DNA from: Cognatilysobacter claricitrinus
Lineage (GTDB): Bacteria > Pseudomonadota > Gammaproteobacteria > Xanthomonadales > Xanthomonadaceae
Reading direction: 5' to 3'
Assembly: GCF_045866565.1 (NCBI RefSeq)
Contig: NZ_BAAFZV010000001.1
Span: 496,001 to 560,000, forward strand
DNA length: 64,000 bases
Shown here: piece by piece, positions 9,628-18,105 of the stretch
Layout: each line of letters opens with the position of its first letter
Numbering within the stretch: position 1 is the first letter of the stretch
Position numbers and translations under genes: made by a program
Notes under the pieces: generated by a model
Database searches by the model: none
What the model saw: only the letters and a program-made list of their open reading frames with translations
Told to the model about the DNA's origin: nothing

Positions 9628-11285
9628 CTAGCGCAGTCCACCGCGCGCGACGGCACCAGCCACCATTCGCGACGATTGCTGTGGCCGACGAATATGGCGC
9701 GGCTGCGGCCGATGCACGGCACGAGCGCGTCGTCCTCGAGCAGGATCCAGCGACGCGCGACGTCGCCACGCTGCCATGCGAGTGCATCGCGCAGCTGCAG
9801 CGCAGGATCACGCGTGAAGCCGAACGTGCGCGCAGGGCGGTCGGCCATCAGCAGGTTCTGTTCCTTCCATGCCACCAGCGCGAGCTGGTCGTCGGGTCGC
9901 AGTATTTCGGACGTGCGACGCATGAGGCCGCGCGCGGAACTGGCGTCGTTCAGTAGCGGCTGCGCGGCGAGGCCGACGACGAGCCACAGCCCGGTCAGCG
10001 TGCCGAGCAGTGCACCGACGCCACGACGCAGTCCGAACATCAACAACATCGCAGCGCCCCAGGCAGCGATGGCGAGCATCACCCAGCCGAGTGCGTCGGC
10101 GCCGCCGACCAGACCGCGCGCTTCATCGAGGCGTTGCTCGAAACCCGGATGGCCGAACACCACCATCGCGCCGGCGATGCCGATCGCCAGAGTCACCGCC
10201 GCGGCGAGCGCGAACGCGAAGCGACGCGCGCCCGGCCGTTCGATCGCCGCGGGCAACCACGCGCCGAGCGCGAGGCAAAACATCGGCAGTGCGGGAAGAA
10301 TGTAGACCTCGCGCTTGCCGGCGCTGAGGCTGAAGAACAGCACCACGAGCGCGACCCATGACAGAAGCAGCGCGAGTCGACCGTCGCGCGCGCGCAGCGC
10401 ATCGCGCCAGCCGCGCCACACCCACGGCAGCGCGAACATCGCCGGCAACCACTGCGTCACCATGACGACCGGGAAGTACCAGACCGGTTGCTGGTGATGC
10501 CACGGGTCGGCGTAACGCTTGGCGGTCTGCCGCAGCAGGATGTTGTCGGCGTAGTCGTGCAGTGCGGGGTCGTGGCTGTGCGCGACCGCCCACAACATCG
10601 GCGCGAGCCACAGCGCGACCGGCAGCAGCAACGCGACGATCCCCAGCCACGTCGAGGCACGCCGCCAGCCCATCGCACCGACGTGCGTCCAGCGCTTCGC
10701 GTGCAACACCGCCGCCGGGATCAGCACGAGCAGTGCGATCACGCCGACGCCCTTGGTGATGACGCCGAGCCCGGCCGCGAACCAGCCCAGCCACCACATG
10801 CGCAGGTCGGGCCCGCGCAGCAGATGACGCAGCAATCCGTACATCGAAAGCGTCACCCAGAACACCAGCAACGGATCGATCTGTGCGCGACGCGCCTGGA
10901 AGGTGAACGCGAAGGTGAAGAGCAGCGCCCATGCCGCGTACGCACCGGCGCGACGGTCGTACAGCCGTGCGCAGAGATCGCGCAGCAGCGCAAGCGTCCC
11001 AAGCGACGCGAGCAGCGACGGCAGCAGGAACGCGACACGCAGGTTGCCGATCAGCGTGAGTGCGATCGCCTGCAGCCACATGAAGAGCGGTGGCTTGTCG
11101 GCGTAAAGCTCGTTGCCGCGCATCGGGAACAGCCATTGGTGGCTGTCGACCATCTGCTTCGCGACCAGCGCGAAGCGCGGCTCGTCCGCGGGCCACGGGT
11201 CGCGCAGACCGAGGCCCGCGCCGAGCACGAGCACGGCGACGAGCCAGAACAGCCAGCGTTCGCGGGATTCGGCGGTCTTGAGCAT
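9624..11285 (-). CDS. ArnT-like / GT39-family lipid-linked glycosyltransferase (dolichyl-phosphate-mannose transferase fold)
   Basis: A 553-residue polytopic inner-membrane protein with roughly 11-13 hydrophobic helices. The first periplasmic loop has the family's acidic motif RDPWPADEPRFALVAKQM (about 28-45), followed by YADKPPLFMWLQA, as in ArnT and related PMT_2 enzymes that use undecaprenyl- or polyprenyl-phosphate sugars as donors. ArnT itself adds aminoarabinose to lipid A. The motifs fit, but no arnBCAD genes are nearby, so another sugar is possible. The C-terminal soluble region (about 440-553) is periplasmic. The ATG at 11285 gives an N-terminal anchor without a long non-homologous extension. 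Coupled to the GT2 gene by a 4-nt overlap. Confidence 0.85.
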   Translation of the reverse strand: MLKTAESRERWLFWLVAVLVLGAGLGLRDPWPADEPRFALVAKQMVDSHQWLFPMRGNELYADKPPLFMWLQAIALTLIGNLRVAFLLPSLLASLGTLALLRDLCARLYDRRAGAYAAWALLFTFAFTFQARRAQIDPLLVFWVTLSMYGLLRHLLRGPDLRMWWLGWFAAGLGVITKGVGVIALLVLIPAAVLHAKRWTHVGAMGWRRASTWLGIVALLLPVALWLAPMLWAVAHSHDPALHDYADNILLRQTAKRYADPWHHQQPVWYFPVVMVTQWLPAMFALPWVWRGWRDALRARDGRLALLLSWVALVVLFFSLSAGKREVYILPALPMFCLALGAWLPAAIERPGARRFAFALAAAVTLAIGIAGAMVVFGHPGFEQRLDEARGLVGGADALGWVMLAIAAWGAAMLLMFGLRRGVGALLGTLTGLWLVVGLAAQPLLNDASSARGLMRRTSEILRPDDQLALVAWKEQNLLMADRPARTFGFTRDPALQLRDALAWQRGDVARRWILLEDDALVPCIGRSRAIFVGHSNRREWWLVPSRAVDCAR

Positions 11286-11323
11286 CGGGCGGATGATACG
11301 GGCAGCGCCGCGACGGGCCTCGG

Positions 11324-12649
11324 TCAGGCCGCGTTCTTGACCAACCGCGCGTAGAAGAAGCCGTCGCGACCGCGCTCGCCGGGCAGCACCTGCCGGCCGG
11401 CACCGCTTTCGCGACCGAAGCGATCGTCCAGCGGCGTGGCCGTCGCAGTCGGCGTGCGCGAGAGGAATGCGTCGACCTGACGTTCGTTCTCGTCGCGCAG
11501 GATCGAGCAGGTCGCGTACAGCAGCACGCCGCCGGGTGCGACCGCCGCCCACAACGCACCGAGCAGGCGCGCCTGCAGCGCGACGAGCGCGTCGAGGTCG
11601 CTTTCGCGCCGATGCAGCACGACGTCGGGCTGTCGACGCACGATGCCGGTCGCCGAACACGGCGCATCCAGCAGCACGGCGTCGAACGGCGTGCCGTCCC
11701 ACCATGCGGCGAGGTCGGCCGCATCGGCGGCGAGCAGCCGGGCACGGCCATCGAAGCCGAGGCGGTGCATCGCGCCTTCGACCTGCTTGAGGCGCGCGGC
11801 GTCGACATCGATCGCTGTCACTGACAACGACGGATCGCGCTCGAGCAGATGCGTCGTCTTGCCGCCCGGCGCCGCGCATGCGTCGAGCACGCGTGCGCCG
11901 GCTGGCAGTGACAGCGCGTCGACCACCGCCTGCGCGGACGCGTCCTGCACGGTGACGACGCCATCGTTGAAACCCGGCAGCGTGGCGACCGCCACGGCAT
12001 GCGCGAGATGCAGCGCGTCGGGCAGCGTGTCGTCGACCACTGCATCGATGCCGGCATCGATCAGCTGCGCGGCATACGCGTCGCGCGCGATGCGTTGACG
12101 ATTGACGCGCAGCCACATCGGCGGTGCGTGCGCGCTCGCATCGAAGATCGCGTCGACGTCCTGCGGCCAGTCCGACTCGATGCGAGCTCTCAGCCAGTCG
12201 GGCCAGTGCGCGCGCGCGTCGCCCTTCGGAATGCCGTCGCGTTGCGCGCGCCGCAGCAACGCGTTCGCGAGCCCGGCGCGATGCGCCTGCCCGCTCGCGC
12301 GCACCGCCTCGACGGTCGCGGCAACGGCTGCATGCGCCGGCAGTCCGAGCGGATCCAGCTGCGCAAGGCCGGCCATGAGCAACGCGCGCACCGCACTGTC
12401 GCGGCGCGGCAACGGCTTGGGCATCCATGCATCGAGCGCGGCGCCATAGCGTGCCGGTGCGCGCAGCACCGCGAACACGATCGCCTCGGCCAATGCGCGA
12501 TCACGCGCGTCCGGCAACGTCGACAGCGCGGGCCCGAGTTCGGCGCGCAATGAATGGTGCCGATGCAGCACCGCATCGAGCACGCGCGCTGCGGCGAGCC
12601 GGGTGGCGACGCCCGGAGCGTTCAGCGATGCGTTGTTGCGCGCGGCCAT
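11324..12649 (-). CDS. rsmB: 16S rRNA m5C967 methyltransferase RsmB
   Basis: A 441-residue enzyme that methylates C967 of 16S rRNA. The N-terminal NusB-like RNA-binding domain (about 10-140, with AARVLDAVLHRHHSL) is followed by the Rossmann methyltransferase domain: DACAAPGGKTTHLLE for SAM binding, DAPCSATGIVRRQPDV with the release cysteine, and YATCSIL with the nucleophilic cysteine. The ATG at 12649 gives MAARNN, 7 bp after the fmt stop. The order def-fmt-rsmB is widely conserved in gammaproteobacteria and indicates co-transcription. Normal length, no defects seen. Confidence 0.96.
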   Translation of the reverse strand: MAARNNASLNAPGVATRLAAARVLDAVLHRHHSLRAELGPALSTLPDARDRALAEAIVFAVLRAPARYGAALDAWMPKPLPRRDSAVRALLMAGLAQLDPLGLPAHAAVAATVEAVRASGQAHRAGLANALLRRAQRDGIPKGDARAHWPDWLRARIESDWPQDVDAIFDASAHAPPMWLRVNRQRIARDAYAAQLIDAGIDAVVDDTLPDALHLAHAVAVATLPGFNDGVVTVQDASAQAVVDALSLPAGARVLDACAAPGGKTTHLLERDPSLSVTAIDVDAARLKQVEGAMHRLGFDGRARLLAADAADLAAWWDGTPFDAVLLDAPCSATGIVRRQPDVVLHRRESDLDALVALQARLLGALWAAVAPGGVLLYATCSILRDENERQVDAFLSRTPTATATPLDDRFGRESGAGRQVLPGERGRDGFFYARLVKNAA

Positions 12650-12656
12650 GGCGGCG

Positions 12657-13577
12657 TCAGGCGACGCGAAGGTCCTGGCGTGCGTTGAGGAAGTCCGCGG
12701 CGGTGATCGCACGCCCGCCTTCGCGTTGCAGAACGCGCACGCGCAGCACGCCGTCGCCGGTGGCGATGTCGAGGCCGTCACGACCGGCGCGCAACAGCGC
12801 GCCCGGCGCGGCGGACGTCGATTCGTCGAGCGCAATTGCACCGTGCAGGCGCACGCGCTCGCCTGCGATCGTCGCTTCCGCCATCGGCCAAGGATTGAAC
12901 GCGCGCACCTTGTTGGCGAGCGCGCGCGCCGGTTGCGACCAGTCGAGCTTCGCCTCGGCCTTGTCGAGCTTGTGCGCGTAGGTGACGCCGTCGTCGGGCT
13001 GTACCTGCGGCACCGGGCGCATACCCGCACGCAGCAGGCCGAGACCGTCGCGCAGCACCTGCGCGCCGAGTTCGGCGAGGCGGTCGTGCAGCTGGCCGCC
13101 GGTTTCGTCGGCCGCGATCGGAATGGACTGCGAAAGCAGCACCGGGCCGGTGTCGAGGCCCTTTTCCATCTGCATCAGGCAGATGCCGGTCTCGCTGTCA
13201 CCGGCTTCGATCGCACGCTGGATCGGCGCGGCGCCGCGCCAGCGCGGCAGCAGCGATGCATGCACGTTCCAGCATCCGAACTGCGGGATGTCGAGCACCG
13301 ACTGCGGCAGGATCAGCCCATAGGCGACCACGATCATCACGTCCGGCTGCAGAGCGCGCAGCGCGTCCTTCGACACCTGGGCCTTGAAGTTCTCGGGCTG
13401 CAGCACGGGGATGCCGCGCAGCAGCGCTTCCTTCTTCACCGGCGACGGTGCGAGGCCGCGCCCGCGACCGGCCGGGCGATCCGGCTGCGTGTAGGCCGCA
13501 ACCACTTCACCCCGCTGCGCAGCCGCACGCAGGCAGGGAACGGCGAACTCGGGCGTGCCGGCGAAGACGATTCTCAT
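12657..13577 (-). CDS. fmt: Methionyl-tRNA formyltransferase
   Basis: A 306-residue enzyme that formylates initiator Met-tRNA with 10-formyl-tetrahydrofolate. The N-terminal formyltransferase domain starts MRIVFAGTPEFAVPCLRA. Catalytic residues fall in CWNVHASLLPRWRGAAP (Asn104, His106), with Asp142 in LDTGPVLL. The C-terminal OB-like tRNA-binding domain follows from about 205. It sits between def and rsmB, as is typical, 107 bp downstream of def. Identification is secure. Confidence 0.97.
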   Translation of the reverse strand: MRIVFAGTPEFAVPCLRAAAQRGEVVAAYTQPDRPAGRGRGLAPSPVKKEALLRGIPVLQPENFKAQVSKDALRALQPDVMIVVAYGLILPQSVLDIPQFGCWNVHASLLPRWRGAAPIQRAIEAGDSETGICLMQMEKGLDTGPVLLSQSIPIAADETGGQLHDRLAELGAQVLRDGLGLLRAGMRPVPQVQPDDGVTYAHKLDKAEAKLDWSQPARALANKVRAFNPWPMAEATIAGERVRLHGAIALDESTSAAPGALLRAGRDGLDIATGDGVLRVRVLQREGGRAITAADFLNARQDLRVA

Positions 13578-13684
13578 GGGGTGGACGTCAGCGAAGGGCG
13601 GCGGAGGATAGCGGTTCGCGCGCGAGCACCGCGCGTGGAAACGTCACCTCGGCGCACGCGCAGGCGACGCGGTCGCCGAACGGC

Positions 13685-14191
13685 TCAGGCGCGACGACGC
13701 TTCGCGAGCTTCTTGCGCACCATCTCGCGCTTGAGCGGCGACAGGTAGTCGACGAACAGCTTGCCGGCGAGGTGGTCCATCTCGTGCTGCACGCAGACCG
13801 CGAGCAGGCCGTCCGCGTCCAGCTCGAACGGCTGGCCGTCGCGGCCGATCGCCCGCACCTTGATGCGGTTGGCGCGGGTGACGTCGGCGAAGATGTCCGG
13901 CACCGACAGGCAACCTTCCTGATAGACCTGCTCGCCGTCGCTCTCGAGGATCTCGGGGTTCACGAACACCATCGGCGCCGAGCGGTCGTCGGACACGTCG
14001 ATGACCATGAAGCGCTGGTGCACGTCGACCTGGCTGGCGGCCAGGCCGATGCCCGGCGCCTCGTACATCGTCTCGAACATGTCGTCGAGTCGCTTCTGGA
14101 AGGCAGGCGTCGTGACCTCCGCGGCGTCGACGGCACGGGCGACCGTGCGCAGGCGGGGATCGGGGAATTCGAGGATGTCGAGAATGGCCAT
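13685..14191 (-). CDS. def: Peptide deformylase
   Basis: A 168-residue metalloenzyme that removes the N-formyl group from nascent proteins. All three family motifs are present: GIGLAA (47-52), EGCLS (92-96, Cys94 metal ligand) and QHEMDH (135-140, His136 and His140 metal ligands, Glu137 catalytic). The ATG at 14191 gives the canonical MAILDILEFPDPRL. The frame stays open upstream but is non-homologous there. First gene of the def-fmt-rsmB operon, divergent from the LysM gene. Confidence 0.97.
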   Translation of the reverse strand: MAILDILEFPDPRLRTVARAVDAAEVTTPAFQKRLDDMFETMYEAPGIGLAASQVDVHQRFMVIDVSDDRSAPMVFVNPEILESDGEQVYQEGCLSVPDIFADVTRANRIKVRAIGRDGQPFELDADGLLAVCVQHEMDHLAGKLFVDYLSPLKREMVRKKLAKRRRA

Positions 14192-14311
14192 GGCGGGATC
14201 CGGGGCGTCGCCGGCGGTTCGGGCGACGCGGGCGTGCTCGTCGAGCGCGCGAGAAATGGAGGTCACCGTCACAACCGCAGGACGGGACGCCATTCTACCG
14301 CCCCGGCGGCA

Positions 14312-14342
14312 TTGCAACGGTCGCGGCGGCGTGGGCTATAGT
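14312..14342 (+). promoter_or_regulatory. Possible promoter of the LysM gene
   Basis: TTGCAA (14312-14317) and TATAGT (14337-14342) resemble sigma-70 boxes, but the 19-bp spacer is longer than ideal. They lie 48 bp before the ATG in the interval divergent from def. Confidence 0.35.
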
Positions 14343-14389
14343 GCCAGCGCCCTTCAAGGAAGGGGCTCGCCTGCTGGGGAATCAGGTTC

Positions 14390-15526
14390 ATGGCCATGAT
14401 GAAGACATTCCGCGCGGTCGCTGCCGCTGCGTTGCTGACCGTCGCCGTGTCCGCCGTTTCGGCGGACCATCCCGACACCTACACCGTCAAGCGCGGTGAC
14501 ACCCTGTGGGACATCGCCGGGCATTTCCTCAAGCGGCCCTGGCTGTGGCCGGAGATCTGGCAGGCGAACCCGCAGATCCGCAACCCGCACCTGATCTATC
14601 CGGGTGACGTGATCTCGCTCGCCTACCTCGACCGCGTCGCGGTCGCGCCCGGCCCGCGTGCCGACGCCCCGGTCACCGGCGTGCCGCTGGCCGAGGTCGA
14701 GCCGTTCCTGAAGAACCTGCGCGTGGTCGACAGCGTCGAGGGCATGCCCTACGTGGTCGGCATCGAGGAAGACCACCTGCGCGCCGTCGGCAAGCAGGTC
14801 GTCTACATCAAGGGTGTCGATGCGCAGCCGGGGCAGCGCTGGGCCGTGGTGCGCCCCACCGTGCGCTACACGCACCTCGACCGCACCGTCTGCTGCGACC
14901 TGATGCACAAGGACGATCTCGATTTCCGCGGCGACCACGTCACCGATTACGAGAACCTCTGGACTGCGACCGTGCTGCCCGACAACGGCCACGAGGAGCT
15001 GGGTTACGAGCTGATGCAGCTGGCGACCGGCACGGTCAGCCGCGCCGCGACCGGCGGCGTCGATGCCGCCACGCTGGTGCTCGACGGCGTGGGCCGCGAG
15101 ATCCGCGTCGGCGATCGCCTGATCCCGGTGCAGGCGCAGGAATACGACCTGCAGTTCTTCCCGCACGCGCCCAAGACGCAGTTCGAATACGGTCGCGCGC
15201 AGGTGCTGGCCGTGGCGGACGAGCTGAGCCACGGCGGCGCGCACGACGTGGTCGCGCTGTCGGTCGGTGCCCGCGACGGCGTCGACAACGGCACGGTGTT
15301 CTCGACCTGGCGCGTCGGCAGCCTCACGCCGGACCGCGTGCGCATGGGTGACGAGCGTGGCGAAGAGACCATCGCGCGCACCGACCACGTCCGCCTGCCG
15401 GACGAGTTCGCCAGCCACGTCATGGTGTTCCGCACCTTCGACAAGGTCAGCTACGCGCTGGTGATGGATGGCATCCGCCCGACCACGATCGGCCAGGAAC
15501 TGAAGCATCCGGACGCCACGCAGTAA
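14390..15526 (+). CDS. Secreted LysM-domain protein of the dprA neighbourhood
   Basis: A 378-residue exported protein. A Sec signal peptide (about residues 1-25, hydrophobic core AVAAAALLTVAVSAV, cleavage after VSA) precedes one LysM domain (about 30-78) with YTVKRGDTLWDIAGHFL, which binds peptidoglycan glycan chains. The remaining 300 residues are conserved but uncharacterised in proteobacterial orthologues that also sit between def and dprA. Three ATG codons cluster at the start (14390, 14396, 14399); the first is used here, but the effect is only three residues. Role in wall binding is inferred from LysM; no catalytic domain is visible. Confidence 0.9.
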   Translation: MAMMKTFRAVAAAALLTVAVSAVSADHPDTYTVKRGDTLWDIAGHFLKRPWLWPEIWQANPQIRNPHLIYPGDVISLAYLDRVAVAPGPRADAPVTGVPLAEVEPFLKNLRVVDSVEGMPYVVGIEEDHLRAVGKQVVYIKGVDAQPGQRWAVVRPTVRYTHLDRTVCCDLMHKDDLDFRGDHVTDYENLWTATVLPDNGHEELGYELMQLATGTVSRAATGGVDAATLVLDGVGREIRVGDRLIPVQAQEYDLQFFPHAPKTQFEYGRAQVLAVADELSHGGAHDVVALSVGARDGVDNGTVFSTWRVGSLTPDRVRMGDERGEETIARTDHVRLPDEFASHVMVFRTFDKVSYALVMDGIRPTTIGQELKHPDATQ

Positions 15527-15553
15527 CGTTCGGAGAAATCCGACGGCTGCACG

Positions 15554-15577
15554 CGACGGCGCCTGAGGGCGCCGTCG
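15554..15577 (+). terminator. Hairpin after the LysM gene, possible terminator
   Basis: A perfect 10-bp stem CGACGGCGCC / GGCGCCGTCG with a TGAG loop lies 28 bp past the stop, followed by TCGTTTCC. The T tract is short, so termination is probably partial and dprA may be reached by read-through. Confidence 0.55.
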
Positions 15578-15601
15578 TCGTTTCCGGGCGACGCTGGCGG
15601 C

Positions 15602-16726
15602 ATGCACGACGACGCGCTCGCCCTTGCCACCCTCGTCGCCGCGGGCGGCCCGCTCGCGCCGCGGCGTGCGTTGCTCGAAGCCGCGGGCGACGCGACCACG
15701 GCGCTCGCCGAGCCGTCGCGCTGGACGGCGCACGCCCTGTCCGCAACGCAGGTGAATGCGCTGCGCGGTCCCGCCCCCGCGATGCTGGACAGCGTCCGCG
15801 ACTGGCTCGCATGCCCCGATCACCGCATCGTCGGGTGGACGGATCCCGACTACCCGCCCGCGCTGCGCACCGCCGCCAGTCCGCCGCTCGCGCTGTTCGT
15901 CGCCGGCGATCCCGCGCTGCTGTGGCGGCCGGCGGTCGCGGTGGTCGGCAGCCGCGGGCCCACGCCGGGCGGACGCGAACACGCCGCCGATTTCGCCAGG
16001 TCGTTCGCACGCGCCGGCTTCGTTGTCGGCAGCGGGCTCGCCGCCGGCATCGATGCGGCTGCGCATGCGGCCGCGCTCGATGTCGGTGGCGCGACGGTCG
16101 CCGTGCTCGGCACGGGGCCGGACGTCGTCTATCCGCGCGGTAATGCGGCGCTCCATCGTCGGATCGAGGGCGCCGGCGCGCTGGTCAGCGAACACCTGCC
16201 GGGCACCGGACCGCGGCGCGAGCACTTCCCGAGCCGCAATCGCCTGCTCGCCGCGTTTTGCCTAGGGACGGTCGTCGTCGAGGCGGCCGAACGCTCGGGC
16301 GCGATGATCACCGCGCGACTCGCGGCCGACGCCGGCCGCGACGTCTTCGCGATCCCGGGATCGATCCGCAACCCGCTCGCGCGCGGCTGCCATCACCTGA
16401 TCCGCGACGGCGCCACATTGGTGCAATCGCCCGACGACGTGATCGAGGCGCTCGGCGAGGCCGCCGCGCTGCAGGCGGCGACGCACCGCCTGGCACTGGC
16501 CGTCGACGCGCCCGCCGAGCCTGAACCATCACCCCGCGACGGATGGGGCAACGGCAACTCCGACCACGACCGCTTGTGGAAAGTCCTCGGTTTCGACCCC
16601 ACGGATATGGACCGGCTCATCGAGCGCACCGGATTGACGCCCTCCCGGCTGTCCTCCATGCTGCTTGTCATGGAGCTGGAGGGTCGCGTGGCCCAGCAGC
16701 ATGGACGGTTCTTCCGGGTGGCCTAG
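15602..16726 (+). CDS. dprA: DNA-processing protein DprA (Smf)
   Basis: A 374-residue protein that binds incoming single-stranded DNA and loads RecA during natural transformation. An N-terminal SAM-like helical region is followed by the Rossmann-like core: AVAVVGSRGPTPGGREHA (about 112-129), GFVVGSGLAAGIDAAAH, GTGPDVVYPRGN and SRNRLLAAFCLGTVVVEA. A C-terminal winged-helix domain (DrrA/DML1-like, about 320-374, LIERTGLTPSRLSSML) is present. Full length and intact. It precedes smg and topA, the order found across proteobacteria. Confidence 0.95.
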   Translation: MHDDALALATLVAAGGPLAPRRALLEAAGDATTALAEPSRWTAHALSATQVNALRGPAPAMLDSVRDWLACPDHRIVGWTDPDYPPALRTAASPPLALFVAGDPALLWRPAVAVVGSRGPTPGGREHAADFARSFARAGFVVGSGLAAGIDAAAHAAALDVGGATVAVLGTGPDVVYPRGNAALHRRIEGAGALVSEHLPGTGPRREHFPSRNRLLAAFCLGTVVVEAAERSGAMITARLAADAGRDVFAIPGSIRNPLARGCHHLIRDGATLVQSPDDVIEALGEAAALQAATHRLALAVDAPAEPEPSPRDGWGNGNSDHDRLWKVLGFDPTDMDRLIERTGLTPSRLSSMLLVMELEGRVAQQHGRFFRVA

Positions 16727-16809
16727 CCGCACGATCGAATCGGCCCTGCGGGTCCCGCGCAAGGGGTTCCGGACCCACCGCGTCGCCCAGGCGGCGCAGG
16801 CCGAGGGAC

Positions 16810-17298
16810 ATGAAAGAAAACATCCTCGACGTACTGCTCTATCTCTTCGAACACGTACTCGATGCCGACACTGCGCTTCCGGACGATCCGGATGCGCGGC
16901 AGAGCGGCGCGTTGCTCGGCGAGCTGACCGAAGCCGGCTTTTCCCCGGCCGAAATCAACAAGGCCTTCGACTGGCTGGACGAGCTCGCGCGTGCGCGCCC
17001 GGTCGCGCAGCCGGCGCGTGCCGGCGGGCCGGTGCGCGTGTACGCCGGGCCGGAGCTCGAGAAGCTCGATGCGGAGTCGCGCGGCTTCCTGATGTTCCTC
17101 GAGCAGCACGGCGTGATCGACGCCGGCCAGCGCGAGCTGGTGCTCGATCGCGCGCTCGCACTGGAGCAGGACGCGCTCGACCTCGACGACCTGAAATGGG
17201 TCGTGCTGATGGTGCTGTTCAACCAGCCCGGCAGCGAGGCGGCGTATGCCTGGATGCAGACCCAGATGTTCGACGACGAGCCCGAACCGGTACATTAG
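16810..17298 (+). CDS. smg: Smg protein (DUF494)
   Basis: A 162-residue protein of the Smg/DUF494 family, whose function is not established. The sequence begins MKENILDVLLYLFEHVLD and continues with the family's helical repeats and a C-terminal DLKWVVLMVLFNQPG block. The ATG at 16810 has a GAGG ribosome site at 16803-16806. It lies between dprA and topA as in many gammaproteobacteria, although two GYF_2 genes intervene here before topA. Confidence 0.93.
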   Translation: MKENILDVLLYLFEHVLDADTALPDDPDARQSGALLGELTEAGFSPAEINKAFDWLDELARARPVAQPARAGGPVRVYAGPELEKLDAESRGFLMFLEQHGVIDAGQRELVLDRALALEQDALDLDDLKWVVLMVLFNQPGSEAAYAWMQTQMFDDEPEPVH

Positions 17299-17340
17299 CG
17301 ACGGGCCCTGGGGAGGGCCGTCACTCATCGGGGGGACACC

Positions 17341-18105
17341 TTGGATTGGTTCTATCACGACCCTGGACAGGGTCGCGTCGGGCCGCTTTCGGCCGAAGAA
17401 CTGCGCAACCGCTATCGCGATCGACGCATCCAGCTGGACACGCTGGTCTGGCGCGAAGGTCTGCGTGAATGGCAACCGCTGGACCGGCTCGCCGAGGAGC
17501 TGGACCTGCTGTCGGTCAAGCCCGCCGCCAACGCGCCGCCGCCGCTGCCGCCCGGTCCCGCGGCTGGCACAGGCGCAAGCGCATATTCGAGCTCATCGGC
17601 CGCCCACGGCTCCGCGCGACCCGCACATGCAGGCGCCCCCGCCTATCGGGCTGCGCCACCGCAGAAAAAGGGAATGTCGGGCTGCCTCATTGCGCTGATC
17701 GTCGTTGGCGTGCTGGCTGTCCCGATGCTCGGCATCATCGCCGCCATCGCGATCCCGCAGTACAACAACTACGTGGTCCGCGCGAAGGTCGCGGCGCAAG
17801 TGGATGCACGCGCAACGGAGATCGAGGCACGCGTTGCGGAAGCGCATCAACGACTCGGCCGTTGCCCGAACGACGCGCAGGAAGCCCGGGTCGAACAGAT
17901 AGCCAACGTGCACTTCGGACACATGCCGGACGGCCGCTGCGGATTCGTGATCGCCTTCCGTGACCCCAAGCCGCAGCTGGACGGCAAGACCATCGTGTTC
18001 GCCGAGCCCGTTCCGCCGGCGACGCAGTGGGACTGCAGCGGCGGGGACCTGCCCGCACGCTACCGGCGCGCAGCCTGCAGGCCCGCGACGGACCCCGCGC
18101 CATGA
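17341..18105 (+). CDS. GYF_2-domain protein fused to a pilin-like membrane segment
   Basis: A 254-residue protein starting at TTG behind a strong GGGGGGA ribosome site. Residues 1-58 form a GYF_2 (DUF4339) domain: WFYHDPGQGRVGPLSAEEL and LVWREGLREWQPL. A Pro/Ala/Ser-rich linker (60-108) leads to a hydrophobic helix, GIIAAIAIPQYNNYVVRAKV (about 135-154), that closely copies the N-terminal helix of type IV pilins but lacks the Phe/Glu prepilin start. The C-terminal part holds four cysteines and a WDCSGG ending, like pilin D-loops. It is followed by an RDD gene with its own GYF_2 domain, overlapping by 4 nt. Function unknown; a membrane-anchored periplasmic pilin-fold protein is inferred. Confidence 0.8.
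   Translation: MDWFYHDPGQGRVGPLSAEELRNRYRDRRIQLDTLVWREGLREWQPLDRLAEELDLLSVKPAANAPPPLPPGPAAGTGASAYSSSSAAHGSARPAHAGAPAYRAAPPQKKGMSGCLIALIVVGVLAVPMLGIIAAIAIPQYNNYVVRAKVAAQVDARATEIEARVAEAHQRLGRCPNDAQEARVEQIANVHFGHMPDGRCGFVIAFRDPKPQLDGKTIVFAEPVPPATQWDCSGGDLPARYRRAACRPATDPAP

Noticed and set aside
14354..16225. 623-codon minus-strand frame across the LysM and dprA genes
   Set aside because: Shadow frame; it crosses two well-supported plus-strand genes and a hairpin.
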